The notes below the pieces were generated by a model. The model made no database searches, was not told the origin of the DNA, and saw only the letters and a program-made list of their open reading frames with translations. The translations under genes were made by a program, and so were the position numbers. 64,000 nt of DNA from Passalora sequoiae. Taxonomy: Eukaryota; Ascomycota; Dothideomycetes; Mycosphaerellales; Mycosphaerellaceae. Position 1 is the first letter of the stretch. Every line of letters starts with the position of its first letter. The DNA is taken from the NCBI GenBank assembly GCA_013248845.1, contig WSQC01000044.1, positions 1 through 64,000 of the forward strand. The letters run 5' to 3'. Below are positions 1-10,040 of this stretch, piece after piece.

Positions 1-493
1 AGTCTAAGCTAGCTATCTAGTTAGCCAGGTTATATAACATACAACATAGAGCAGTACTAGAAGTCACGGGTGCGCACAACGGCAGTCACATGGACGAAGA
101 TCCACATTGCATTCGTCGAAGTGAAGTGCATCGTTCGCAATGCAGCTTGGTTAGCCCAGTATGATGGGACTGGTCGCACACCGTGGAACTCCAATGCTTT
201 TGCCATATAGATTTGTGATTGTCCGCGATATATACCATGACTGTCATGCTATGGTTCGGGATATGCTTTACTGAATGACTCGGTCTATCTCTCGGCTTTG
301 ACAGCGTTGTAGAGCTCGCGCATTACACTGTAGCAATCGCGTTGCTCGTATTACAACATAACGTAGCACTGCAAGGTGTACGAACTGACTGCTATGTAGC
401 ACACACACTCCACGTGCCCCCCCTACCCTCCCCAAAACCCCCACAATCATAACCCCAGGTAAGTGCTCACAGGCGTATGAATGTAGTGCTTGC
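1..493. other. Intergenic, no gene seen
   Basis: This stretch lies downstream of the hypothetical gene that ends at 494 on the minus strand. The open frames here are short, low in recognisable motifs and not supported by splice signals. I see no repeat or RNA gene. Confidence 0.5.
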
Positions 494-2064
494 TCACAAG
501 CGTGTGATCGTGATATCGCTGCCGTCGCCTTCCACTCCATAATTCGAGTACGTCTTCCCGGCATGCTCCAAAATCCCTGCCCCTACAACAATGTCTTCGG
601 AATTCTGAAACTTCCCCGTCGATACGCTACCATCGCCATTAGTCCATATCGGCGCTGAAGAAAGAGGCCACACCGTTTTCTTCGGGATCACGGTAGGTGG
701 CACCGGGTAAGGAGCAAAGAAAGGTTTCTTCCTCTTTCCGTTCTGAGCCGATGTAACGTGCACTGTCGCCGTGGACATCTCAAACTGCTTCTTGCCTCTC
801 ACTGGCAGTGGCGTGAAGTCGCGTGCTGAGCGTTTCTGACCGGTAGCGGCAACAGCACCGTCCACTGCCTCCTCCTGGGTTTTCTTCATCACCACGTCTG
901 CATCGATTCATGTTAGCCAGCCAACACGGTTCGAAGACATCACGGCATCTCGAGCCATGCTTGTCCATGTCCCCTTAAGAAGAGGTCTTGACGATGAAAA
1001 TGCTTACCCGGCTTTGTGACGCCACATGCGGTAGGCACGGATTGACTTCGCATTTTCTTCAGGGCTAGAACAGCCACTCGTCTTGCGCTCTCGTGCTCCT
1101 CCTCGTTGTCGGCATATGCTGCCCAATCTTCCTCCAACTGCAATATTTCGCAATGGGTCCTCGACCATGCCGCCTGAAGCTGGCTCGCAACGAAGCGTTC
1201 GTACACATCGAGCATATTCTGCAGACAGTTCCAGACAGCTCTGAGACCTTCCGTGTCCATGTGTGGGTAGTCCACCGCCGTGCAGCTGAGTCCTTTCATA
1301 CGCGCTATACACGCAATCATCCTCTGCTCGAGGTCAGCATTCTCGATCGAGGGGTACTCGCCGCCAGTAGATGCGACATTGTCGACATCTCCCTTGGCTC
1401 TAACATGACACGCGCAGTATCTATTTGCACAGGAGGGATGTCCAGAAACGTCCGCCGACAATGTTGGGCGCGCCTCTGCGGGTAACGGCTTGTTTGACTG
1501 TGTGAACGCCGGCGTGGCCGAGAGCTTCGATCCGTTTGTGCCATTGCTTACGAATTGAGCTTGAGCAACGTTTTGTACCTCGCGCTCCTGCTTAGCGTCA
1601 AGGAGGCGATAGGAGACCATGCCGCTGCGGGCGTCTGCGCTATTATCCTGCCCGTCAGGGCTGGCTCTTGCGCTATCGACTGCTGGAACATCGACTTTGT
1701 CCTGCATGTCAGAGGTTCGGTTGCGATTGCTAGCATTTTCGTCGTCTTCTTGCTCATCAAAGCTAGGCCTTGCACTATCGACTGCTGTGATATCGTATTT
1801 TCCCTGGAGATCAGAGGGTTGCATGCCGCAATTAGTGTTTGCGTCGTCCTGCTTATCAAAACTAGGCCTTGCGCTATCAACTGCTGGGGCGCCGACTTTC
1901 TGCTGCTCGGTTGGATCAGACTGCTTCATATTCACATCAGACGCATCAGACGCGTCCTGGGCCAGGTCGGGCTCCTTTGCCTTGATGTCATCGGCAGGCA
2001 CGTCGTTAGCGCCCGCAGGCTCCGCGATGCCGGCCTCACTGAGCTCTTGAGGGTCGTTCGACAT
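494..2064 (-). CDS. Hypothetical protein with three internal repeats (2 exons)
   Basis: I do not recognise the family. Exon 1 is 2064..1008 and exon 2 is 897..494. The intron (1007..898) starts GTAAGC, has a CTAAC branch-like site and ends GCAG. The joined frame gives 486 residues. The N-terminal third is acidic, Ser/Asp/Gln-rich and low in complexity. It holds three imperfect copies of a VDSARPSFDxQDD-type unit at about residues 62, 95 and 129, spaced 33-34 residues, with matching DNA copies at about 1650-1680, 1758-1788 and 1863-1893. After this comes a short Cys cluster (CANRYCACH). A helical, Glu/Leu/Trp-rich segment around residues 240-340 could be a folded domain or coiled coil. The C-terminus is basic then Gly-rich. 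No signal peptide or membrane segment is seen. The splice model is good, but the function is unknown. Confidence 0.65.
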
Positions 2065-2907
2065 TGCGCTTCCGTTGTCGACGAATGTTTGCGCTGTCGA
2101 GGCTCTCAGAGCGCTTCGGGACTTATCAAGGGTACCGTGCAGAGAGATGTATGGACTGCGGTTTTGGTGTTCTGGTGTGGAGGGAGCGGGCGAACATGGT
2201 CGTCAAGATTGGACCTACCCATTCTGTCCATCTGTCCCTTTCAAGATCAGCTACGTCGCGCACTCTGGTGCAGCAAGCACCTGTGTCGGTACACGGTTCG
2301 CGACCTCCTTGTGACCCAACAGCTGAAAGGAAGAGGCCAGCTGTTGTAAATTCCGTGCGGCAGCTATAGCAAGCAAGTTTTGGTTCAATACTTGCCTGGG
2401 TACGCTGTGGCTGAATCACGGTGCAGCCAGCCCCATGGCACACACATCTGATTACCATGACATGGCTGAGTAGCTTGCAAAGTTCTCTCAACTTGCTCAC
2501 CACGGATTATAGCTCTGCCAATGACCAAAGCGATCATCATGTTTCGTGCAGCTGTGCACTGGGCACGAGGATTACGACCAGATTCACGCTAGGCCAACTG
2601 TGAAAGTACATAACATTCCGCAGTCAACGAGACCTGGGTCGGGTTCGTACAAGAATCGAGGTCGCTGATTTGAAGGCCATTCGTTTGCTCGGAAATATTC
2701 CGGTGCGGAGGATACTACAGACAAGATGCTGGTGCCCTGGAGTACGCAGTATCTCCTTGTATGGCTGCAGCTCTACAATCTTGCTGACCGCGCAGAATTC
2801 TTGTGTACGCCTCGGCAGATCGTTCGGCAGCGTCCTGCGGTGATCCCATTCTCATGTGCTACCATATACAGGGAAGATTCCTCCTACGCGCCATGTTGAC
2901 GATATTC
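2065..2907. other. Intergenic, 843 bp, no gene seen
   Basis: The stretch lies between the start of the repeat-bearing hypothetical gene and the 3' end of the Avo2 gene, both on the minus strand, so it should hold the promoter of the former. The overlapping open frames have no recognisable family and no credible splice partners. Confidence 0.5.
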
Positions 2908-3838
2908 TCAATCGCCACTACTTGACCTCGTCCGTATATGTGTAATGCGAGGTGGGCTGCCCCATTCGTGCCTGACTCCGCCAGGTGTCATGGGTCTCTT
3001 CCTCTCGACTGGCGACCAATGCCTCTTCAGCGCATCGCCGATTATTTGGTCTTCTTCGTCTCCCGGCATAATTGTGCTGTCGCCCTCGCCAACCAATCTC
3101 AGCCCTGCGGCTCGCTGGCGTTGTATTTCTTCACTCTGCTTCGCGCCTTCTACTTTTCGTCGTTCAAATTCGGCAACCAGGTTTTTGAAGTAGACCTCGG
3201 CGGCCACAGTCTGCGAGTATGCCAATGGCGTCCAGTCGTAGTTGTTCTTCGCGAGAGGGTTTGCGCCCGCCGCGAGCAGGATTCGCAACGCTTTCAGCGA
3301 GCCGGAGGCACTCGCATGATGTAAAGGTGTATTGCCGTCTAGATCTTTGGCGTGCGGACTAGCTGGAAATACAGGATCTTGGAGCAAGATCGGTATCAGA
3401 GCCGTGGAGCTAGGATGCTGTGCCGCTATCGCCAATGCATCCATTCCTAGCTTGTTCACGTAGGTGATGCATCGCGGGAAGCGGTTGACCAGCACTGTAC
3501 CAACTTCGAAGTGACCATGTTGCGCTGCGAGCATCAGTGGTGTATTGTGGTCAGCATTGCGGCTGATTTCATTATAGTCGTGGCCGGCGTCAACGAGCAG
3601 GTTGACTATGTCCGTAAAGCCGTTGGCGGCAGCAAGATGGAGGCTCGTGTTGCTTTTGTCCTCGAATTCGGGATTGTGAAGGAGCTCGAGGTGGTTCCGA
3701 ATAATACGCTTGACCAGCAGCACGTCGTCGAGGAGAATTGCCCGCCTCAAGCGGGTCGATGGGTTTATCCTTCATGTCGTGAGCATTGAACAAACAAGAT
3801 CAAAATTGGTACTGCAGAAGCGTACATTTCTCGTTCAT
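2908..3838 (-). CDS. avo2: TORC2 subunit Avo2-like ankyrin-repeat protein (2 exons)
   Basis: Ankyrin-repeat protein matching the fungal Avo2 family, a non-essential subunit of TOR complex 2 at the plasma membrane. The main exon (3769..2908) opens with PSTRLRRAI then LLVKRIIRN, the arrangement of yeast Avo2. Ankyrin units follow, with landmarks NTSLHLAAANG, NTPLMLAAQHGH and GNTPLHHASASGS. The C-terminal third is charged, with a coiled-coil-like stretch and a Ser-rich tail. The ankyrin frame is closed upstream by TGA, so a first exon is needed. ATG at 3838 with exon 3838..3813, donor GTACCA and acceptor GAAG at 3771-3770 joins in frame and gives 295 residues starting MNEKCTLLQ. That intron would be only 43 nt, near the lower limit, so the first exon is less certain than the rest. 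Family call from remembered resemblance. Confidence 0.75.
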
Positions 3839-4235
3839 GGCTTCATGAGGGTCGGCAATGGCATGTGACCTGAGGTCTGCCCAGAAATGTGAGGGAGATC
3901 ACAGCAAGCACATCGTGGCGCGTGGTCGCAACAAGGGATGTACGTTTGTGAGGTGGGGCTTGAAGCGTGATGTAAGGTATCATGGAAAGGTAGCGGGCAA
4001 GCTATGCCACGTGGATCAGCACGAGGATTAGATTTACAGATACATTTGCTACTTGACAGTGACCCGATGCATAATGAGTCGTGAAGCATGTGGAGGTATG
4101 TATATACACGCTGACATACAATACAAGGTGACTTGACTATGGCGTCAACATAATGCCCGAACGCCTCGCTTGCCAGCTTCGTCTTCTGAGTAACGGTGCT
4201 GGATGCGTAAAATACAGCATATTCCAACAGGTGGC
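3839..4235. other. Intergenic, about 400 bp
   Basis: Spacer between the 3' end of COQ1 and the start of the Avo2 gene, both on the minus strand. It should contain the Avo2 promoter. No other feature is recognised. Confidence 0.5.
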
Positions 4236-5664
4236 TTACTTGCGTCGGCTCATGACCTTGGAACACATATCTATCAGACCAATTTTGGCCTCACTGTCTG
4301 GGAAGCTTGATATCGCTCGAGCTGCTTTGTCGACGTAGTCTTGCGCCAGCGCGCGAGTTTGCTCGATGCCATTGCTCTGGATCACGAGATCCCGTGCCTG
4401 TGTCTTGCATTAGCTCACAATCATATACATATGATCAGAGCGCACTCACCTTTTGCACATCGCCATCTTCCGAGAACTTTCGCCCGACCAGCGTACCGAG
4501 CTCTTTGTTGTCCCTCCACGCAAACAATAGCGGCGCCGTAGCTAGGCCGAGCTCAAGATCTGCTCCAGCAGGCTTACCGAGCTCTTGCCCACTGACGGTG
4601 TAGTCAAGCATGTCGTCTACGAGCTGAAAAGCCAGTCCCAGATTCTTGCCATACTGATATGCAGCTTCCACCACTTCGGTTGGATGCTCCCCCAACAATG
4701 CAGCCGCTCTGCAAGACTTGCTGATCAAGCTTGCTGACTTCAGGTATGTCTTTTGTAAGTAGTAACTGATTGTGTCCTCGCTCCACACTGGGTGCTTCTC
4801 ATCCAAAGCAGTGTTTTTCAACTGCATGAATTCGCCCTCAACTAGGTTGGCAATAACTGTTGCAAGAAGCTCGGTCACTTCAGGGTCGCGTAATCGTGCG
4901 AGTGCCACTGAAGCTCGTCCTAATAGAAAGTCGCCGGCCAGGACCGCCATCTTGTTGCCAAACTCGATGTTTGCGGAAGGGCTGTTCCTTCTCGACACGG
5001 AATGGTCAATCACATCATCGTGCAGCAAAGAAGCAGTGTGGATAAGCTCGGTGATCTCCGCCAGTCGTCGTTGTGAGGGTAATATAGAGGTATCATTTTC
5101 ATACTCGCCATTCTCGACCGCTGGCGCACTTGGAGGAGATTCCGGGTTCGTGTCGTTCAATACCGAAGGCGAGGCTATCGGGGTATCTATCGCTTCCTGT
5201 ACACTCGCGGGCGATCGTGGTCGCTGCGGTAGCAGAGCCGTGGCTTGCGACATCAGCAGAACAAGCATTGGTCTGATATATTTCCCTTCCGATTGCGTGT
5301 AGTATTTTGAGACTGTGTCCAACATCGGATGACCTGAGCCAAGTAACTGCCGTATGTTGCCCGTCATGAATTTCATCTCTTTGGCCACACTGGTCAACGG
5401 GTCTTTGAAGCCCATAGGTCCCGCAGGCGGTGTAGCACTGAAGATCTGCTTTGCTTGCGATATCGCTGCTGCGACCGCAGACTGACTTCTGCTTTGCGAT
5501 GCATTATAGCCTTTCCGTCTCGAGTGATGGAAAGTGCGATATGGTATGGATCTACAACATTCTGGGCATCGCGAGGATAATATCCGCGGTCGTGGCGGAA
5601 GTTGGGATATCGATTCAACGATTCGGATCGGAGCACGCGAGGGTGCTATCGTGGAACGAGGCAT
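4236..5664 (-). CDS. COQ1: Polyprenyl (hexaprenyl/solanesyl-type) diphosphate synthase, mitochondrial
   Basis: Trans-prenyltransferase that builds the polyprenyl tail of ubiquinone from isopentenyl and allylic diphosphates; expected in the mitochondrial matrix. Exon 1 is 5664..4450 and exon 2 is 4397..4236, with intron donor GTGAGT and acceptor ACAG, giving 458 residues. The first roughly 70 residues are Arg/Ser-rich and poor in acidic residues, as in a mitochondrial presequence. The first Asp-rich motif is LLHDDVIDHS and the second is AFQLVDDMLDYT; both are complete DDxxD-type sites. GKYIRPMLVLL is the expected substrate-side motif. Exon 2 supplies the family's C-terminal helix ending VMSRRK. 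A short Ser/Pro-rich insertion before LAEITELIHTASLLHDD is usual for fungal Coq1. Divergent from VMA12 across about 320 bp. Chain length cannot be read from sequence by eye. Confidence 0.93.
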
Positions 5665-5985
5665 ATATCCGTGCCGAGCGCAGTACAGCGAAGGCCCGAG
5701 GTGGTAACGAGCGTCGATCGATTATGTGGAATTCTGGCGAAAATACCGTGGAAGTCGGAGCAGTAGAGGACGCAAACACTTTTTGGAAGCTCGCGAACGC
5801 CCATGCACTGGCAAGCTTTCTGCTAGCGTCATAGCCAGCCTCAGGGTTGGGTACAGTACATGCAGGTGTACATGTAGTCTACTCTACCTAAGGGTCCAGC
5901 TGTCGAAACATTCAGCACATGCAAGTCTGTTACTAGGCCACCCGACACTTTCAGGATCTATCAACACGATCACGCCGTGTATGGC
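5665..5985. promoter_or_regulatory. Bidirectional promoter region COQ1/VMA12
   Basis: The 321 bp between two divergent start codons must hold the promoters of both COQ1 (minus) and VMA12 (plus). I did not find a clear TATA box or a repeated element. Confidence 0.45.
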
Positions 5986-6842
5986 ATGATGCTGCTAACG
6001 ATCACGCCTGCTGCCAAGGCTGCCATCCGGGAATATCGTAAGCTGATGGGCAGCGATGCCATATCAGCAAGAGACGACGGCGGAGTCACTTCTGAACAAA
6101 TAGCGAAGGCTAATATTAACGACACAATCGACCACCAACTGCTCATAGAAGTATCACGCTACCTTGTGCGGAACAGCGCTGCATTAGATGCTACTGCGAG
6201 GCAGTGGCGACTTGAGACTTTGCTCAAAGGAACGGCCGTATATGAACCACGACCCGCCCCAAAGCCTGAGCACGTAAGTGAAGACTCCATCGTAAACTAA
6301 TACAGTCTGCTGAGCACATAGACATACAGACTCTCGAATACAAGAAGTTGATGCAAAGACTTCGCGCGGAGGAAGAACAAAGACAGTACGAACGCAAGAT
6401 CGATCCACTGCCACCAGCCGACTTGTTCAATCAACGCTTCCCCAAAGCAGCATTTTCTTTTGGATCTGGTATCAACATAGGTCACAATGCGGCCGACGAC
6501 GTTGACGATGTCACCTACGCTGATGTCAATCGGCAAATGGTGCTAATCATCAACGTCTTGATCTCTATCGTCTGTACTAGTGTTGCAGTGTGGATGGCAG
6601 CACGTCGGTGGAGTGTTCCTCAACGGCTCGGGCTTTCATTCTCTGGCAGTACTGTCGTTGCTATGGCCGAGGTCGCAATCTACTTGGGCTATATCAGGCG
6701 AATCAAGGATGCCAAGACCATGGAGAAGAAGGTGCCTGAAAAGAAAGAAATCACTGACACATGGGTCATCGACGGCAAGTCGACTTCACAGCAGGCTATC
6801 GCTGGCGATACGACACGTTTCCGGAAGGGCAGACATCGATAG
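5986..6842 (+). CDS. VMA12: V-ATPase assembly factor Vma12/TMEM199-like ER membrane protein (2 exons)
   Basis: ER-based factor needed to assemble the V0 sector of the vacuolar proton ATPase. Exon 1 is 5986..6273 and exon 2 is 6330..6842; donor CAC|GTAAGTG and acceptor ATACAG join in phase 0 to give 266 residues. A second AG at 6320-6321 would break the frame, so the later acceptor is chosen. The protein runs into EYKKLMQRLRAEEE, then a conserved RKIDPLPPADLF-type segment. Two hydrophobic segments follow, around MVLIINVLISIVCTSVAVW and the stretch ending in AEVAIYLGYIRRI, separated by a short polar turn. The tail is Lys-rich and cytosolic in the family. The first ATG after an upstream in-frame GTG is used. 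The motif order fits Vma12 well. Confidence 0.85.
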
Positions 6843-7108
6843 ATTATTCACCGGGCCCAGTACTAAGTCGACCCAGTACCATGTCGACCCGCCGTCACGC
6901 CGCGACGCGTCTCTAGCGCGAAAGCTGCGGGGGCGACGCGCTACAAATGGCTACTTCGCAACTTCGATGATCACAATGACGCGAACGCAACACGTGCCTG
7001 CGGGACACGAACGGCGAGACAAGACAATACAAGTCGAGACAAGAAGAGACAAGACAAAGATGATGCTGAAGCGCTAGGCAGTTTACATTGGACACAGATA
7101 GATCACAG

Positions 7109-9607
7109 ATGGCGCGCAGAAACTTCCACCACCCGTTCCAGCCATATGACATACAGCAGCAGTTCATGGAAGCTGTGTATCAGTGTATCGAGCAAAGTAA
7201 AGTTGGAATCTTCGAATCGCCCACAGGCACCGGAAAATCTTTGAGTCTCATATGTGGCTCCTTGACGTGGCTCCGGGACCACAAACGAAAGGCGTTCGAC
7301 GAAGCACTTGCCACAATCGAGGTCGATGACGACGAACCAGAATGGATGGTTCAATACGCCAAAGAAGCGCGCGCACGAGAGATTCGGCGAATGAGGGACG
7401 ACTTTGAGGCACGCTTGACCAAGATTCGTGAGCAGGAGGCCAGGATCATGGAGCAACAGAAGAGTGATGGCCCTGCATCCAAGAAGCCGAAGCGAAGAAC
7501 CGACACCCATGACAGAGCAGCAGATGAGGACCAATTCGTACTTGATGATTACGATAGTGACAGCCAAGGCAAAGCCAGAAACACTCCACAATACTCTGCT
7601 GAGACGATGAAGCTTATGCAGAGCATGGGTATGCTACCACGACCCGACGTACAGCGCAGAATCGAAGAGGAAGCCACAGATCTGAAGATCCTCTTCAGTT
7701 CCAGAACGCATTCTCAGCTATCTCAATTCATAGGAGAGCTTCAAAGGGTGAAGCTGCCGCCTGGTCTTCCACCTGAGCCAGACGAGCTGAGCGGACAGAC
7801 GCTGATTGAAGAAGTGAAACACTTGACGCTCGGGTCTCGCAAGAACTTGTGCATCAATCCGAGAGTCAACAGACTGTCAAGTCAGGTCGCCATCAACGAG
7901 AGATGCATCGAGTTGCAGCAGGCCAAGTCAAGCGACAAGAAGTGCCCTTACATGCCAGGCAAAGATAGCCAGACAGAAGTACTAGACTTTCGCGATCATG
8001 CTTTAGCGAGCATTCGCGATATAGAAGATTTAGCACAACTTGGGGCGAAGCATGAGATATGTCCCTACTATGCATCGAGGCCTGGCATCGGTCCAGCAGA
8101 GATGGTGACTCTTCCATATCCCCTTTTGCTGCAAAGGTCAGCAAGAGAGGCTTTGGGAATCTCGTTAAAAGGTCATGTTGTAATCATCGACGAAGCACAT
8201 AACCTGATCAATGCTGTCGAGAGCACATACTCTGCTCAAATAACGGATTCGCAGTTGAAGAGGGCAAAGGACGGACTAATCACTTATCTGCAGAAGTTCC
8301 GTAATCGGCTGAAAGGCAGTAACCGCAGCTATGTCGCGCAAGTCATCCGTGTGATCGACTCCTTGCTGCTTTATGCGAGCAGCTTGACAGCGCAAATCGC
8401 AAGTGGCGGTACCGTGACGCCAGTCACCCTTCTTGCAGGCAAGGGCGCTGATCAGATCAACCTTTCGAAGCTCGTCAAATACATGAACGAGAGCAAGCTG
8501 GCCCGCAAAGTGGAGGGCTATATTACATTCGTGGCACAAGCCGAGAAGAAACAAAAGCAAGCTATTCTCGAAGACAGCGCTTCTGTCGATCTGCCGACTC
8601 TCACGCACGTACAGGTCTTCCTGGTGACACTGATGAATCCATCTCGCGAAGGTCGATTCTTCTGGAGCAAGAACGACAACGGTATTGCTCTCTCGTATTT
8701 GCTCCTAGATCCGTCTGAGCACTTCCGAGATGTGGTGGAAGACGCACGGGCTGTGATATTGGCTGGCGGCACAATGTCGCCAATACTCGACTACCGACAG
8801 CAACTTCTTCCTTACCTCGACTCAATCCACACTTTCTCGTGCGGGCATCTTATTCCGCCAAGTAGCCTCCTTGTGCGAGCAATCGCTAGAGACGACGTCG
8901 GCCACATGGACTTCAGCTTCAAAGCAAGAGACGACGAGAGCGCTGCACGCCTGGGTAGGTCGCTCGAGCAGATCATGCAGAAGGTCCAAGGCGGCATGGT
9001 CGTCTTCTTCCCAAGCTATGGCTATCTCGAGACTGTATTGCGGGTCTGGGGGGATAAGCAGATCATGCCTCGTCTCGAACAGGAGAAGGCTGTCTTCCAC
9101 GATAGTCGGAACGTGTCTGCTGAGGAGAGCTTTAGAGCATACAGCGAAGCAGTCCATACCGATATCCGCGGTGCAATTTTACTATCTGTTATTGGTGGTA
9201 AGCTATCCGAAGGCATTAACTTTTCGGACAACCTAGGCCGCTGCGTAGTCGTCGTTGGCTTGCCGTTTCCGAACTTGGAGACGCCGGAATGGAAAGCAAA
9301 AGCGCAGTATCTCGATGAGAAGGCAGCTGCTCATGGTGTGCCCATGGGTAAGGCGAGCAGGGAACATGCCGAGAATGTATGTATGAGGAGTGTCAACCAG
9401 GCTATCGGACGAGCGATAAGACATAGGAATGATTGGGCAAGTATCCTGTTGTTCGATGCCAGGTATGCTGAAGGACGAGTGCAGGCAAAACTACCTGGCT
9501 GGATCAAGACGAGCTGCAATGCGGAGGTTTCTGGGTCATTGTCAAGTGTGTTGACCGACTTGGAGCGCTTCTTCGAGAGTAAGCGGCAGCTACCATTGTG
9601 TAACTAA
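7109..9607 (+). CDS. CHL1: ATP-dependent DNA helicase Chl1 (DDX11/XPD-like Fe-S helicase)
   Basis: Superfamily 2 Fe-S DNA helicase needed for sister-chromatid cohesion; acts in the nucleus. Single exon, 832 residues from ATG at 7109; the upstream in-frame TTG is not a likely start. Q-motif region FQPYDIQQQFM (about 10-20), Walker A SPTGTGKS (37-44), four Fe-S cysteines in the expected spacing at about 246, 265, 278 and 317 (CINP, RCIEL, KKCPYM, EICPYY), DEAH box IDEAHN (about 360), then GGTMSP and motif VI QAIGRAIRHRND near 765. Between motif I and the Fe-S region is a charged, Lys/Glu-rich stretch with a putative nuclear signal (KKPKRRT). Size, motif order and the Fe-S spacing all match the Chl1 branch. 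Nothing is broken. Confidence 0.95.
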   Translation: MARRNFHHPFQPYDIQQQFMEAVYQCIEQSKVGIFESPTGTGKSLSLICGSLTWLRDHKRKAFDEALATIEVDDDEPEWMVQYAKEARAREIRRMRDDFEARLTKIREQEARIMEQQKSDGPASKKPKRRTDTHDRAADEDQFVLDDYDSDSQGKARNTPQYSAETMKLMQSMGMLPRPDVQRRIEEEATDLKILFSSRTHSQLSQFIGELQRVKLPPGLPPEPDELSGQTLIEEVKHLTLGSRKNLCINPRVNRLSSQVAINERCIELQQAKSSDKKCPYMPGKDSQTEVLDFRDHALASIRDIEDLAQLGAKHEICPYYASRPGIGPAEMVTLPYPLLLQRSAREALGISLKGHVVIIDEAHNLINAVESTYSAQITDSQLKRAKDGLITYLQKFRNRLKGSNRSYVAQVIRVIDSLLLYASSLTAQIASGGTVTPVTLLAGKGADQINLSKLVKYMNESKLARKVEGYITFVAQAEKKQKQAILEDSASVDLPTLTHVQVFLVTLMNPSREGRFFWSKNDNGIALSYLLLDPSEHFRDVVEDARAVILAGGTMSPILDYRQQLLPYLDSIHTFSCGHLIPPSSLLVRAIARDDVGHMDFSFKARDDESAARLGRSLEQIMQKVQGGMVVFFPSYGYLETVLRVWGDKQIMPRLEQEKAVFHDSRNVSAEESFRAYSEAVHTDIRGAILLSVIGGKLSEGINFSDNLGRCVVVVGLPFPNLETPEWKAKAQYLDEKAAAHGVPMGKASREHAENVCMRSVNQAIGRAIRHRNDWASILLFDARYAEGRVQAKLPGWIKTSCNAEVSGSLSSVLTDLERFFESKRQLPLCN

Positions 9608-10040
9608 ATGCGACAGACAGCTGCATCGCGACACCACGGTGGAAGATGATCTACGAAATTTGTGGAGTATTTCCAGGCTTTGAATCAAAATTTGATGAAT
9701 CCTCCGCCGACCGATAGCACAAACGCGGAGACTGTCACAGCACTCCCGAATAATATCATTGCCAATGCCTTTATTCTTTCGAGGTCAGCGAAACTGTTTT
9801 ACCGCTTCTGCATGGCACGATAGACCACTGCGAAGCTGTCGCCGGAGTCTATGACTGACTCGGAGGGCGTTGACCACTTTCTACACAACATGCGCACAAC
9901 TCGCGAACGACACGTTGCATCTTGATCAGCCATCAATTCTCCTCTTGGTACGAATCTTCGTCCTCTAGTACAACACCTACCTTACATAACTTATGGTATT
10001 GCAATGAGGTGACGGCAGAGAATAACTTGAAATCTTCACC
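9608..10040. other. Intergenic, about 430 bp; promoter of the UGGT gene
   Basis: Between two plus-strand genes. Apart from being the likely promoter and 5' leader of the UGGT gene I see nothing in it. Confidence 0.45.
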
